A stretch of DNA of 64,000 nt from Aldehydirespirator sp965117015 (GTDB taxonomy: Bacteria; Actinomycetota; Acidimicrobiia; Acidimicrobiales; Aldehydirespiratoraceae), in NCBI GenBank assembly GCA_965117015.1, contig OZ220747.1:1-64000 (forward strand). Reading direction: 5' to 3'. The notes under the pieces were generated by a model. That model was not told where the DNA came from and ran no database searches. It saw only the letters and a program-made list of their open reading frames with translations. Positions 43,547-52,261 of this stretch are shown here, in pieces; the first letter of the stretch is position 1, and every line of letters begins with the position of its first letter. A program made the position numbers and the translations under genes.

Positions 43547-44821
43547 CTAGCTCTCGGCCTCGCCGAGGAAGCGCAGCGCGGCCAGGGCGTAGATGCTGGC
43601 CGACAGGGCCGCGCCGTCGGCGTCCATGTACTCGTTGGGGCTGTGGGCTCTCGGCAGCATCCCCGGACCGAAGGCGGCCACGGTGGGGATGCCGGCGGTC
43701 AGCTGGAAGTAGGGCGCGTCGGTGGCTCCGGGGAAGGCGTCGAGTTCGGGGGAGATTCCCAGGACCTCTCGCCCCGCCTCGACGAGGGCGCCCACCACCG
43801 GGTGGTCGGCATCGATCTCGACCGGGGGAACCGTCAGGAACCAGTCCAGCTCCGCTCGCAGGTCCGGGTCGTCGGCCATGGCGTCGTCCAGGAAGCGTCC
43901 GACGTCCGCCTTCAGCGACTCCTCGGTCATTCCCGGCAGGGTCCGCACATCGCAGGCGAACTCGGCGTTGCCGGGGTAGACGCCGTAGAACACGCCCGCC
44001 TCGGCCATCACCCCGACGTTGACGGTCGGACCGACGGGGCAGAGCGGATGCTCGTCGTAGGTGAGATACGACTTGAGCTCGCGGTCCATGCGGTCGATCA
44101 GGCGGGCCATCTTGACGGTGGCGTTGACACACGGAAGGCGGTCCGAGATGGACGAGTGCATCTGCGTTCCGGTGATCGCCACCTTGAACAGGGCCGCACC
44201 CCTCGACACCAGGTGGACCGACTGCCACTCGGAGGTGATGCCGCTGGGTTCGCCGATAATCGCGGCGTCGGCCGCCAGATGGCCGTTCTCGGCCAGCCAC
44301 TTGGATCCGAACTGGGCGCCGGCCTCCTCGTCCGCGGTGAACACCAGCACCAGCTCGCCCGCGAATCCCCCGCCGGCTCCGCCGGCCTCCTGAGCGTGGT
44401 GCAAGGCGGCGGCGGCGTACATCATCCCGGCCACCGCCGCCTTCATGTCTCCCGACCCCAGGCCGATGAGATCGCCGTCGCGCAGCACCGGGTCCCAGGG
44501 ATCGGTCTCCCAGGCGTCCATGTCACCGGCTGGCTTGGTATCGAGATGGCCCGACAGGATCAGCGCCGGCCCCGGTGCCGCGCCCTTCACCCGGGCCAGC
44601 ACGTTGGGCCGGGTCTCCTCGGCGCCCACCCGGGTGATGTCGTCGATGCCGAGCGCCTGAAGCCTCTCGGTGACCAGGTCGGCCACAGCCCTCTCGTCGC
44701 CGGGCGGGTTGGGCGACGGGGTCCGGATCAGGTCGCGGGCCAGTTCCAGCACATCGGTGTCGCGCCCTGTGAGATAGGCGCGGACACGCTCGGCCATCCC
44801 GTTCGCTTGTGTCGCGTTCAT
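43547..44821 (-). CDS. M20-family metallohydrolase (amidohydrolase/peptidase)
   Basis: A 424-residue M20 enzyme, like ArgE/DapE and related deacylases. LILSGHLDTKPAGD has the first metal His and Asp; GSGDMKAAVAGM has the bridging Asp; FTADEEAGAQFGSKWL has the catalytic Glu-Glu pair; IIGEPSG and PRAHSPNEYMD supply the remaining ligands. The dimerisation or lid domain lies at about 195-320. It should hydrolyse an N-acyl or carbamoyl amide of an amino-acid-like substrate. AGGAAGG is 8-10 nt before the ATG. The next gene upstream in the operon is an aminotransferase, consistent with deacylation before or after transamination. Confidence 0.88.
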   Translation of the reverse strand: MNATQANGMAERVRAYLTGRDTDVLELARDLIRTPSPNPPGDERAVADLVTERLQALGIDDITRVGAEETRPNVLARVKGAAPGPALILSGHLDTKPAGDMDAWETDPWDPVLRDGDLIGLGSGDMKAAVAGMMYAAAALHHAQEAGGAGGGFAGELVLVFTADEEAGAQFGSKWLAENGHLAADAAIIGEPSGITSEWQSVHLVSRGAALFKVAITGTQMHSSISDRLPCVNATVKMARLIDRMDRELKSYLTYDEHPLCPVGPTVNVGVMAEAGVFYGVYPGNAEFACDVRTLPGMTEESLKADVGRFLDDAMADDPDLRAELDWFLTVPPVEIDADHPVVGALVEAGREVLGISPELDAFPGATDAPYFQLTAGIPTVAAFGPGMLPRAHSPNEYMDADGAALSASIYALAALRFLGEAES

Positions 44822-44855
44822 GGCACCGTGTTCCTTCCTGTTGTCCCTAGTTCTC

Positions 44856-46013
44856 TTATCGGTGCAGCGCCTTGGCCAGGCGACGGACACCCTCCGTTAT
44901 CGCCGACTCCTCCGCGGCCAGGGAGATGCGAGCCCAGCCGCGGCCGGCGGGACCGAACACCGAGCCGGGCGCCACGCTCACCGATTCTGATTCCAGCAGC
45001 GCCAGAGCGAACTCCAGGTCGTCGACGCCCGCCGCGGATACGTCCAGCAGCATGTAGAGGGTGCCGTCGGACGGCACGGCTCTCACGCCGGCCGTGGCCG
45101 CGGCATCCAGCGCGGCATCCCGGCGGCACCGATAGGCGGCCAGCATGTCGCCATAGGGGGCACGCGGTCCCGTTAGGGCAGCCTCGGCCGCCTTCTGGGA
45201 GATGGTGCTGGGGCATGACACCAGCGGCTCCTGCAGTTTGCGCAGCAGATCGGCCACCGGCCGCGGCGCGGCCGCGTATCCCACGCGCCATCCGGTCATG
45301 GCGTACACCTTGGAGAAGCTGCACACGGTGATCACCCGCCCGTCGGCATCCAGGGGGGCGGCCGCGGTGTGCACGCAGCCGGGCGAGAGCACCATCTCGT
45401 CGTACACCTCGTCGCACAGGAGCCAGAGGTCGTGGCGTGCGGCGAACTCCACGAGGTCTCTCATCAGCGGGGCCGGATACACCGCGCCGGTCGGGTTGGC
45501 CGGTGTGTTGACGAACAGGATCCTCGTCCGTTCCGTCACCAGCGCCTCGAGCTGCCCCACGTCGGGCAGGAAGCCGTTGTCGGCCGACAGCGGGTAGAAC
45601 ACCGGCCGGCTCCCCAGCAGCCGGATGGTCTCGTCCATGTTGGGGAAGCCCGGAGTCGGCAGCAGCACCTCGTCGCCGGTCTCAAGCAGGGCCAAGTACA
45701 CCGAGTACAGCGCGTTCATGGCTCCGGGCGTGACCACGATCTCGTCGGTGGAGGCTTCGATGCCGTTGATGTTGCGGAGCTTGTCGACGAGCAGTTCCCG
45801 CAAGCTCAGCAGGCCTCCGTTGGGGCCGTAGCCGGTGTGGCCGTCGCGCGCGGCTCTGGCAGCGGCTTCGATGACGTGGGCGGGCGTGGTGAAGCTGGGC
45901 TCGCCCACCTCCAACCGGATCACGTCGCCGCCGAGCCGAGCGGCGGCGTCGAAGAGGATCCGGATCTCCGACCGGCGCAGCGAATCGGCCCGGTCGGCGG
46001 GAGTCCTCGTCAC
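44856..46013 (-). CDS. Class I/II aminotransferase A
   Basis: A 385-residue PLP enzyme of fold type I. Motifs: LEVGEPSFTTPAHVIEAA, GYGPNGGLLSLRELLVDKL, VTPGAMNALYSVY, PANPTGAVYP, LLCDEVYDEMV, and the PLP lysine in CSFSKVYAMTGWRVGY. The C-terminal segment has WARISLAAEES with the carboxylate-binding Arg. GTG 46013 overlaps the stop of the PPOX gene (GTGA). It is a paralogue of the enzyme at 56929, which also neighbours a PPOX gene. The amino acid substrate is unknown. Confidence 0.87.
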   Translation of the reverse strand: MTRTPADRADSLRRSEIRILFDAAARLGGDVIRLEVGEPSFTTPAHVIEAAARAARDGHTGYGPNGGLLSLRELLVDKLRNINGIEASTDEIVVTPGAMNALYSVYLALLETGDEVLLPTPGFPNMDETIRLLGSRPVFYPLSADNGFLPDVGQLEALVTERTRILFVNTPANPTGAVYPAPLMRDLVEFAARHDLWLLCDEVYDEMVLSPGCVHTAAAPLDADGRVITVCSFSKVYAMTGWRVGYAAAPRPVADLLRKLQEPLVSCPSTISQKAAEAALTGPRAPYGDMLAAYRCRRDAALDAAATAGVRAVPSDGTLYMLLDVSAAGVDDLEFALALLESESVSVAPGSVFGPAGRGWARISLAAEESAITEGVRRLAKALHR

Positions 46014-46573
46014 CGGGAGCGGGCCTCGGCCTCGGCCTCGAGGTCGGGGCGCTGGCCGGGATCGAAGTAGCGCAGCGCCCAGTCCGCTCCCTGCCACGTC
46101 ACCAGGCGGCCGTCGCGGGGCACGAGCCGCACCAGGTACCGCTCCCAGCTCCACGACATCTTGAGCTGCTCCGGCCCGTCGGGCCCGGTGTAGCGGGCGG
46201 CCATCTCCTCAGCCACGGGCACCCACTGCGAGTCCTCACCCACCGCGGGCCCCTCGACGATCTCGGCCGTGCACTGGGCCAGCACCTTGCGGATGCGGGG
46301 GTGGGCCAACTCCTCTATGCACACCGCGCAGCGCGGATCGCGTCGCAGGTCCTCGACCCACTCCGAGCGCTTGCGCCCCACCACCAGGAACGCCCCACCG
46401 TCCCACTGGTACCAGAGCGGGACCACCATGGGCCAGCCGTCGGCCTTGAGGTGGGCCAGCTTCAGCAGCCAGGTGCTGTCTGCGCTGGCCAGGAAGTCGG
46501 CCACCTGCGCGGCGGGGATCCCGCCGGCGCCGGAATCCTCCTCGTAGTACCGCTCCTGCTTGAATTCGCTCAT
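46010..46573 (-). CDS. Pyridoxamine 5'-phosphate oxidase-fold (PPOX) protein A
   Basis: A 187-residue split beta-barrel flavin or F420-binding-fold protein. PMVVPLWYQWDGGAFLVVGRKRSEW (residues about 55-80, pattern: hydrophobic strand, Tyr-Gln-Trp-Asp, then strand) is the family signature. It closely resembles the protein at 59227. Such proteins bind FMN, F420 or haem; the cofactor cannot be read. It is the first gene of the seven-gene operon and divergent to the CocE-type hydrolase. The ATG 46573 has GAGTGTGACG upstream and no strong ribosome site. Confidence 0.78.
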   Translation of the reverse strand: MSEFKQERYYEEDSGAGGIPAAQVADFLASADSTWLLKLAHLKADGWPMVVPLWYQWDGGAFLVVGRKRSEWVEDLRRDPRCAVCIEELAHPRIRKVLAQCTAEIVEGPAVGEDSQWVPVAEEMAARYTGPDGPEQLKMSWSWERYLVRLVPRDGRLVTWQGADWALRYFDPGQRPDLEAEAEARSR

Positions 46574-46647
46574 CGTCACACTCCCGAGTCGGTCGAGGCC
46601 CGCCACCCGTGCGGGATGGGCCGATACTGACACACCAGAAAGGCGCC

Positions 46648-48381
46648 ATGACAATCGAGAACCTTCCAGGAATCGCGGTGACGGTCGAGCGGAACGTCGG
46701 TGCCACCATGCGCGACGGCACAGTGCTGCGAGCCGACGTGTACCGCCCGGCGGACCAGCCCGCGGGCGGCGTCCCGGTGCTGCTGGCGCGCAGCCCCTAC
46801 GACAAGCGGGTCAACGTCTCCACCTTCGGCAACACCCACCCGGCGTGGTATGCGTCGCACGGCTACATGGTGGTCATCCAGGACACCAGGGGCCGCTACA
46901 CCTCGGAGGGAGACTTCTACCCCTTCGCGCACGAGATGGACGACGGCTACGACACCGTCGAGTGGGCCGCAACCCTGCCGGGCTCCAACGGCGACGTGGG
47001 CATGTTCGGGTTCTCCTATGTGGGAGCCACCCAGCTGCTGGCCGCGGTCACGAGGCCGCCGTCGCTGCGCAGCATCGCGCCCGGGTTCACCGCCTCGCAG
47101 TACTACGACGGCTGGACCTACAACGGCGGCGCGCTGGCCGCAGCCTTCGTGTGCTACTGGGCCAACCTGCTGGCCCTGGGGTCGGCGGTGCGGGCCGAGG
47201 ACCGGGCCGCGGTCGACGCCCTCGGCGCGTCGCTCGGCGCCGCCGAGGGCTGGTTCTGGTCGCTGCCGCTGTCGGAGTTCCCGCCGCTGCAGGGCGGCTA
47301 CGCGCCCTACTTCTACGACTGGGTGGAGCACTGCACCTACGACGACTACTGGAAGCAGTGGAGCATCGACTCCGACTACAGCCGCATCGAGGTACCGGCC
47401 CTGCACTTCGGGGGCTGGTGGGACGTGTTCCTGGGCGGGACGGTGAAGAACTTCACTGGGCTGCGGGCCTCAGCCGGAACGGAGGCGGCCCGGGGGGCCC
47501 AGAAGCTGCTGGTGGGCCCGTGGACCCACATGCCGTGGACGCCGGTGAGCCGCTGCGGCGGCGACGGCCCCAGCACCAACGAGGTCGACGACTGGCAGTT
47601 GCGCTGGTTCGACCACACGCTCAAGGGCGTCGACACCGGAGTGCTCGACCACCCGGTGACCGTGTTCACGCTCGACGGTGGATGGCGAGATCTCGACGGG
47701 TGGCCGCCGTCCGACACCGCCGCCGAGGACTGGTACATCCACTCGGGCGGGCGGGCCAACTCCAAGTTCGGGGACGGCATCCTCGACCGGGTCCCAGCCG
47801 CCGCCGAGCCGCCCGACATCTTCGTCTACGACCCTGGTGTGCCCATTCCCAGCATGGGCGGCCATTCGTGCTGCTTCGACACCATCACACCGATGGGCCC
47901 CGCCGACCAGCACCAGGCCGAGGTGTCCCGCATGATCCTCGTGTACACGTCCGAGCCCCTGACGGACGACATCGAACTGCTCGGCGACGTGTCGGTGACC
48001 GTGCACGCGGCCAGCACCGCCACCGACACCGACTTCACCGCCCGGCTGTGCGTGGTCGATCCGGACGGCCGCAGCGTCAACCTCCAGGAGGGCATCCTGA
48101 GGGCTCGCTACCGCCACTCGCTGAGCGACCCTGAGCCATTGGTGCCCGGCGAGGTCTACGAGCTGCGCATCGACCTCGGCCCCGTCGGCGCCCACGTGCC
48201 GGCCGGGTCGCGGCTGCGGCTCGACATCTCCAGCTCGGACTTCCCGCAGTGGGACCGCAACCTCAACACCGGCGGCACACCGCTTCAGGACAGCGCTCTA
48301 GTGGCAGCCCCAGCCACCCAGACCGTGCTCCACAACGCCGACCACCCGACCCGCATCACCCTGCCCGTCCGCCGACGGTAG
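46648..48381 (+). CDS. CocE/NonD-family hydrolase
   Basis: A 577-residue serine hydrolase. The alpha/beta hydrolase domain has MRDGTVLRADVYRP, IQDTRGRYTSEG, nucleophile Ser123 in GFSYVG, an Asp in FGGWWDVF and the His in GPWTHMPW. The C-terminal jelly-roll domain begins near ELLGDVSVTV and includes SSDFPQWDRNLN. The family includes cocaine esterase, alpha-amino-acid ester hydrolases and X-Pro dipeptidyl-peptidases, so ester or amide substrates of amino acids are plausible. AGAAAGG lies before the ATG. No signal peptide is present. A second member is at the right edge. Confidence 0.9.
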   Translation: MTIENLPGIAVTVERNVGATMRDGTVLRADVYRPADQPAGGVPVLLARSPYDKRVNVSTFGNTHPAWYASHGYMVVIQDTRGRYTSEGDFYPFAHEMDDGYDTVEWAATLPGSNGDVGMFGFSYVGATQLLAAVTRPPSLRSIAPGFTASQYYDGWTYNGGALAAAFVCYWANLLALGSAVRAEDRAAVDALGASLGAAEGWFWSLPLSEFPPLQGGYAPYFYDWVEHCTYDDYWKQWSIDSDYSRIEVPALHFGGWWDVFLGGTVKNFTGLRASAGTEAARGAQKLLVGPWTHMPWTPVSRCGGDGPSTNEVDDWQLRWFDHTLKGVDTGVLDHPVTVFTLDGGWRDLDGWPPSDTAAEDWYIHSGGRANSKFGDGILDRVPAAAEPPDIFVYDPGVPIPSMGGHSCCFDTITPMGPADQHQAEVSRMILVYTSEPLTDDIELLGDVSVTVHAASTATDTDFTARLCVVDPDGRSVNLQEGILRARYRHSLSDPEPLVPGEVYELRIDLGPVGAHVPAGSRLRLDISSSDFPQWDRNLNTGGTPLQDSALVAAPATQTVLHNADHPTRITLPVRRR

Positions 48382-48403
48382 GGACAGCCAGGCAGCGTCC
48401 CGC

Positions 48404-49414
48404 TCAGGGGATGAGCACTGCTCGGCCCACGAAGGCGCCGGCGGCGAGGTCTTGCAAGGCTTGGTCGGCGTCGCTCAGCGCGTAGGGAACCACCACAGGT
48501 CGGACGTCGCCGCGCAGGGCCAACTGCGTCAGCTCCACGAGTTCCGGGTAGGTGCCCACGTACACCCCCTCGATGCGGGTCTCGTTGGTGACGAGTTGCA
48601 GGATCGGCGCCGACAGCGAGCCGCCCACCCCCACCGCGAGGTACGTGCCGCCGAAGCCGAGGCAGGACAGGGCGGAGGAAGCCGACTCGTCGCTTCCGAC
48701 GAAGTCGATCACGGCGGCGGCCGCCGATCCTGCCGCCGCGGCGAGCTCGGTGGGTGAGCAGGCGTGGTGCGCTCCGCATGACGTCGCGAGATCGCGGGCT
48801 TCGGCGCGGGTGTCGACGGCCAGGATGCGGGCCGCCGTGGTCGAGCGCAGGATCTGCACCGCGAGGTGTCCGAGCCCGCCTACGCCCAACACCACGGCGA
48901 GACCTCCCGGCTCGAGAGCGGGAGCCGCCTTGCGGCAGGCACGGTAGGCGGCCAGACCGGCGTCGCTGAGGGTGGCCATGGCGGCCAGGTCGGCGTCGGC
49001 GGGCAGATGGATCAGCGACCGTTCCGTCACCAGCAGGTACTCGGCGTAACCGCCGTCACAGTCGATGCCGGGTGTGCGCCTCCCGGGCGCAGCCGAATCC
49101 ATGCCGCGACGCTCGGGCGCGCTGAGGCCGTCGGACACGAACGGGTAGCAGAGCACCGGGTCCCCGACACCGACGCTGGACACCATCGAGCCCACCGCGT
49201 GCACCCAACCGCTGTTCTCGTGGCCCAGGACATGGGGGACGCTCACCGGCAGTTCCCCCATCAGTATGTGCAGGTCGCTGCGGCACACCCCGGCGGCCGC
49301 GACCCGCACCACGACGTCGAAGGGTCCCTCCGGCTCCGGCATCACCCGGTCCTGCATCGTCAGCAACCGGCCCGACAGGTCGTCCCGCCGGCCGGTCATT
49401 ACCATGGCCCGCAT
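48404..49414 (-). CDS. Zinc-type alcohol dehydrogenase without structural zinc site
   Basis: A 336-residue medium-chain dehydrogenase. The catalytic zinc ligands Cys in AAGVCRSDLH and His in GHENSG are present, as is the NAD-binding GVGGLGHLAVQ. The usual lobe with four cysteines is replaced by CYPFVSDGLSAPERRGMD, with a single Cys, so the structural zinc should be absent. The rest of the fold (IDFVGSDESA, LGFGGTYLAVG) is normal. ATG 49414 is chosen because TAGCCT ends 7 nt upstream. It is convergent with the CocE-type gene and divergent to the Ntn-hydrolase gene. Confidence 0.85.
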   Translation of the reverse strand: MRAMVMTGRRDDLSGRLLTMQDRVMPEPEGPFDVVVRVAAAGVCRSDLHILMGELPVSVPHVLGHENSGWVHAVGSMVSSVGVGDPVLCYPFVSDGLSAPERRGMDSAAPGRRTPGIDCDGGYAEYLLVTERSLIHLPADADLAAMATLSDAGLAAYRACRKAAPALEPGGLAVVLGVGGLGHLAVQILRSTTAARILAVDTRAEARDLATSCGAHHACSPTELAAAAGSAAAAVIDFVGSDESASSALSCLGFGGTYLAVGVGGSLSAPILQLVTNETRIEGVYVGTYPELVELTQLALRGDVRPVVVPYALSDADQALQDLAAGAFVGRAVLIP

Positions 49415-49421
49415 CGGGCCG

Positions 49422-49427
49422 AGGCTA
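49422..49427 (-). promoter_or_regulatory. -10 box TAGCCT for leaderless alcohol dehydrogenase transcript
   Basis: Minus-strand TAGCCT ends 7 nt before ATG 49414. Confidence 0.45.
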
Positions 49428-49457
49428 GAGGGCGACGCGGGCAGGTGAGAGGACACC

Positions 49458-50267
49458 ATGTGCACGACCGGAGTGCTGAGGATCGGTACCGACGACTACC
49501 TGCTGTTCAAGAACAAGGACTTCGGCCGGACGCACTTCGATGACCGGCTCGTCACCGAGCCGAGCGTCTTCGGCGTGCAGGGCGTGACCACCTGGGCCGG
49601 CACGGATCCCGACCTCGACCAGTTCTCGGGGTTCTCCATCGGGGCCAACGAGCACGGGCTGCTGTGCTGCGACTCCAACGTGCGCACCCTTGACGGCCAC
49701 GCCAACTACGACGAGTTGACGGAGATCGCCCTGCGCCAGGGCCGCGACGTCGATTCGGCCGTGGCGGCCGTGCGGGAAGCAGTCGAGTCGAAGCCCTACC
49801 TGTGGGCCAACCTGATCATGATCGACGCAGCCGCGGCTGCGGCGGTGGAGGTGCGGGGCGATCGGATCGAGGTAACCGCGCTCGCCGGGCCGGCGGCCCG
49901 CTCCAACCATCACATCGCCCTCAAGCCCCACCCCGACGACGACGACACCGTCACCACCCAGAAGCGCCTGGCCTCAGCCCGGCGCCGGCTGGAGCAGGCC
50001 GCCGGGATCGACGACATCTTCGCCCTGCAGCGCTCCCACGACGACGGCGACACCGGCATCTGCAATCACCAGGGCTATGAGACGGTGTACGCCTACGTCC
50101 TGCGGCACCGGGCGGGATCCACCTCGCTGCACGTGGCCCAGGGCCGTCCCTGCACCGATCCGGAGCGGGCCGAGCTGGCGCTGCCGCTCGGCGAAGCGTG
50201 GTCGCCGGCCGCGACGGCACAGTTCCGGGCCGCGTACCCGTCGGCTCAGGCGACGCGCGACGGCTGA
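49458..50267 (+). CDS. C45-type Ntn-hydrolase (acyltransferase/carcinine-hydrolase-like)
   Basis: A 269-residue protein starting MCTTGVLRIGTDDYLLFKNKD, cited here as pattern. In this family the Cys at position 2 becomes the N-terminal nucleophile after removal of Met. FKNKDFG and GFSIGANEHGLLCCDSNV match acyl-CoA:6-aminopenicillanate acyltransferase and carcinine-hydrolase-like proteins. No pro-peptide before Cys2 is present. It probably cleaves or forms an amide bond in the cytoplasm. It is located just before the peptide-type importer, separated by 127 nt with a promoter, so its substrate may be imported. Confidence 0.78.
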   Translation: MCTTGVLRIGTDDYLLFKNKDFGRTHFDDRLVTEPSVFGVQGVTTWAGTDPDLDQFSGFSIGANEHGLLCCDSNVRTLDGHANYDELTEIALRQGRDVDSAVAAVREAVESKPYLWANLIMIDAAAAAAVEVRGDRIEVTALAGPAARSNHHIALKPHPDDDDTVTTQKRLASARRRLEQAAGIDDIFALQRSHDDGDTGICNHQGYETVYAYVLRHRAGSTSLHVAQGRPCTDPERAELALPLGEAWSPAATAQFRAAYPSAQATRDG

Positions 50268-50298
50268 CCTCTCCTGCCTGAAAGACGGCGCCCGCAAC

Positions 50299-50326
50299 TT
50301 GGACGGATCCGCCGAGATGGTATACA
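50299..50326 (+). promoter_or_regulatory. Candidate promoter of the ABC importer operon
   Basis: TTGGAC (50299-50304), 16 nt, then TATACA (50321-50326) preceded by TGG, which makes an extended -10. It is about 68 nt before the solute-binding protein start, with an AAGGGGGG ribosome site in between. Confidence 0.45.
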
Positions 50327-50394
50327 GTCGCGCCGCCAGCCGTCGTCCAGTCGGCGGCGGTCGCACGTCCGACAAGACCAAGGGGGGTCCCGAC

Positions 50395-52197
50395 ATGGGC
50401 AATTCGTGGATACGAGACGAGTACGGGCCGGAGGTCGCCGAACTCGCCGACCAGTACCAGGCCAATCAACTCGACCGCCGGGCGTTCATGAAGCGCCTGG
50501 GCATGACCGGCGTAGGAGTCGCGGCCGCAGCCAGCATCCTGGCCGCCTGCGGCGACGACGAGGAGGCCGCGCCCACCACCACCGCGGCCCCGGCCGAGCC
50601 GGCCGACAGCGACGAGGCTCCGGCCACCACCGCGGCCCCGGAGGAGCCGGCCGCCACCGGCCCGACCCAGGGCGGCACGCTGCGGGAGGGCTACAACCGG
50701 GACGTCTCCAAGCACGACCCGCTCACCACCAACTGGTACGACCCGGCCTTCTTCGCCATCTACGAGGCCATCCTGTCCAACGACCCGTCGGGTGCCGATG
50801 TGCCCCAGTTCGCCTCGGGCTTCTCGGTGTCCGACGACGGGCTGACCTACACCTTCGACATTCCCGAGGGCAAGATCTCCCACTCCGGCGGGACGGTCGA
50901 CGCCGAGGCGGTGGCCGAGTTCTACCGCTCGGTGCAGGCCTACAGCTTCATCGCCGGGCTGGCCGCGCCGGTCGACACCTACGAGGCCGACGGCAACACC
51001 GTCATCATGAAGATGAAGAACCCCTGGGTGGGGGCGCTCGGGCCGCACAAGACCGGCTACTGGCGCATCCTCAACATCAACACCTGGAAGGACAGCACCC
51101 TCAACGCCGACGGCACGCTGAATCCCGAGTCCACCTACGGGACCGAGTTCGCCGACGGCACCGGACCGTTCACCCACGACGAGTGGGTGCCGGGAAGCCA
51201 CGTCTCGGTGAAGCGGTGGGCCGACTACCCCGGCTCGAACACGCCGTTCTTCGAGAACAAGGGCCCGGCCCACCTCGACGGCATCCGCTGGACGGTCATC
51301 ACCGAGGAGGGCCAGCGTGCCACCCAGCTGGAGAACGGCGATATCGACACGCTGATCAACCCGGCCCACATCGACATCTCCAGGCTGGAGAACAACTCCG
51401 ACCTCACGGTGATCCGCCATCCGGAGTGGTCGGGCTTCCACCTGGCCATGAACCGGGACTATGACGAGTTGTTCGGCGACGTGCTCACCCGCCAGGGCCT
51501 GTCGCACTCGCTGGACCGCGAGGGCATGGTCAACGCCATCCTGGCCGGCAACGGCGCGGCCACCTACGGGCCGTTCCCCACCACGGACCGCCAGTACGAC
51601 CCGGCGGTGGAGCAGTTCAACCAGTTCGACGTCGACCTGGCCAACCAGAAGCTCGACGAGGCCGGCTGGGAGATGGGCGACGACGGCGTGCGAGTGCGCG
51701 ACGGCCACCGCTTCGAGTTCCGCTACCTCGTCGAGGACGAGTCGGTGCAGAAGAACGTGGCCGCCGCGGTGTCGGCCCAGTTCGCCAAGGTCGGCGTGAG
51801 GGCCAACCTCAACGTCGTCGACCGCGGCCTCGCCTTCACCGAGCAGAGCCAGCCCGGACGCGACTCCGTCGAGATGTCGCTGTTCTTCTGGCTGTGGCCC
51901 ATCCCCCTCGATGTGCTCATCCTGTTCGGCTGGTCGGCCACCATCCCGGTGCCGAACTTCTCTCACGCGGTCGAGCCCCGCATCGACGACGCCATCGCCG
52001 CGTGGCAGACATCGGCCACCGAGGCCGAGGCGCAGGCCGCGTCGTCGGAGTTCCAACTGGCCTGGGCCGAGCAGCTGCCCTACCTGCCCATCATGAACCA
52101 GAACGCCACCTTCGTGCACAACAACAAGGTGCACGGTTGGCAGCCGTTCGTGTGGAACCTCTACCCGTACTACAACGACACGTGGATCGAGGGCTAG
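50395..52197 (+). CDS. Peptide-type ABC transporter solute-binding lipoprotein (Tat signal)
   Basis: A 600-residue extracytoplasmic solute-binding protein of family 5 (DppA/OppA type). The N-terminus has a twin arginine at residues 28-29 (DRRAFMKRLG), a hydrophobic stretch, and a lipobox with Cys52 (LAACGDDEE), so it is probably exported by Tat as a lipoprotein. A Thr/Pro/Glu linker (about 55-85) precedes the binding domain, which carries TLREGYNRDVSKHDPL and FASGFSVSDDGLTYTFDIPEG. The ligand is not readable; peptides, nickel or other small molecules are possible. It is the first gene of the operon. Confidence 0.92.
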   Translation: MGNSWIRDEYGPEVAELADQYQANQLDRRAFMKRLGMTGVGVAAAASILAACGDDEEAAPTTTAAPAEPADSDEAPATTAAPEEPAATGPTQGGTLREGYNRDVSKHDPLTTNWYDPAFFAIYEAILSNDPSGADVPQFASGFSVSDDGLTYTFDIPEGKISHSGGTVDAEAVAEFYRSVQAYSFIAGLAAPVDTYEADGNTVIMKMKNPWVGALGPHKTGYWRILNINTWKDSTLNADGTLNPESTYGTEFADGTGPFTHDEWVPGSHVSVKRWADYPGSNTPFFENKGPAHLDGIRWTVITEEGQRATQLENGDIDTLINPAHIDISRLENNSDLTVIRHPEWSGFHLAMNRDYDELFGDVLTRQGLSHSLDREGMVNAILAGNGAATYGPFPTTDRQYDPAVEQFNQFDVDLANQKLDEAGWEMGDDGVRVRDGHRFEFRYLVEDESVQKNVAAAVSAQFAKVGVRANLNVVDRGLAFTEQSQPGRDSVEMSLFFWLWPIPLDVLILFGWSATIPVPNFSHAVEPRIDDAIAAWQTSATEAEAQAASSEFQLAWAEQLPYLPIMNQNATFVHNNKVHGWQPFVWNLYPYYNDTWIEG

Positions 52198-52215
52198 CCG
52201 AGGCCGAGCGGAGCC

Positions 52216-52261
52216 GAGGCCGTGGCCCGAGCGGCCCGTGAGCGAAGCGAACAAGAGCGGG
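52216..52261 (+). repeat. Dispersed intergenic repeat, copy B
   Basis: GAGGCCGTGGCCCGAGCGGC and the following GTGAGCGAAGCGAACAAGAG are nearly identical to 56856-56901. The copy lies 19 nt after the solute-binding-protein stop and includes the GTG that serves as the annotated start of the permease gene. Confidence 0.75.
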
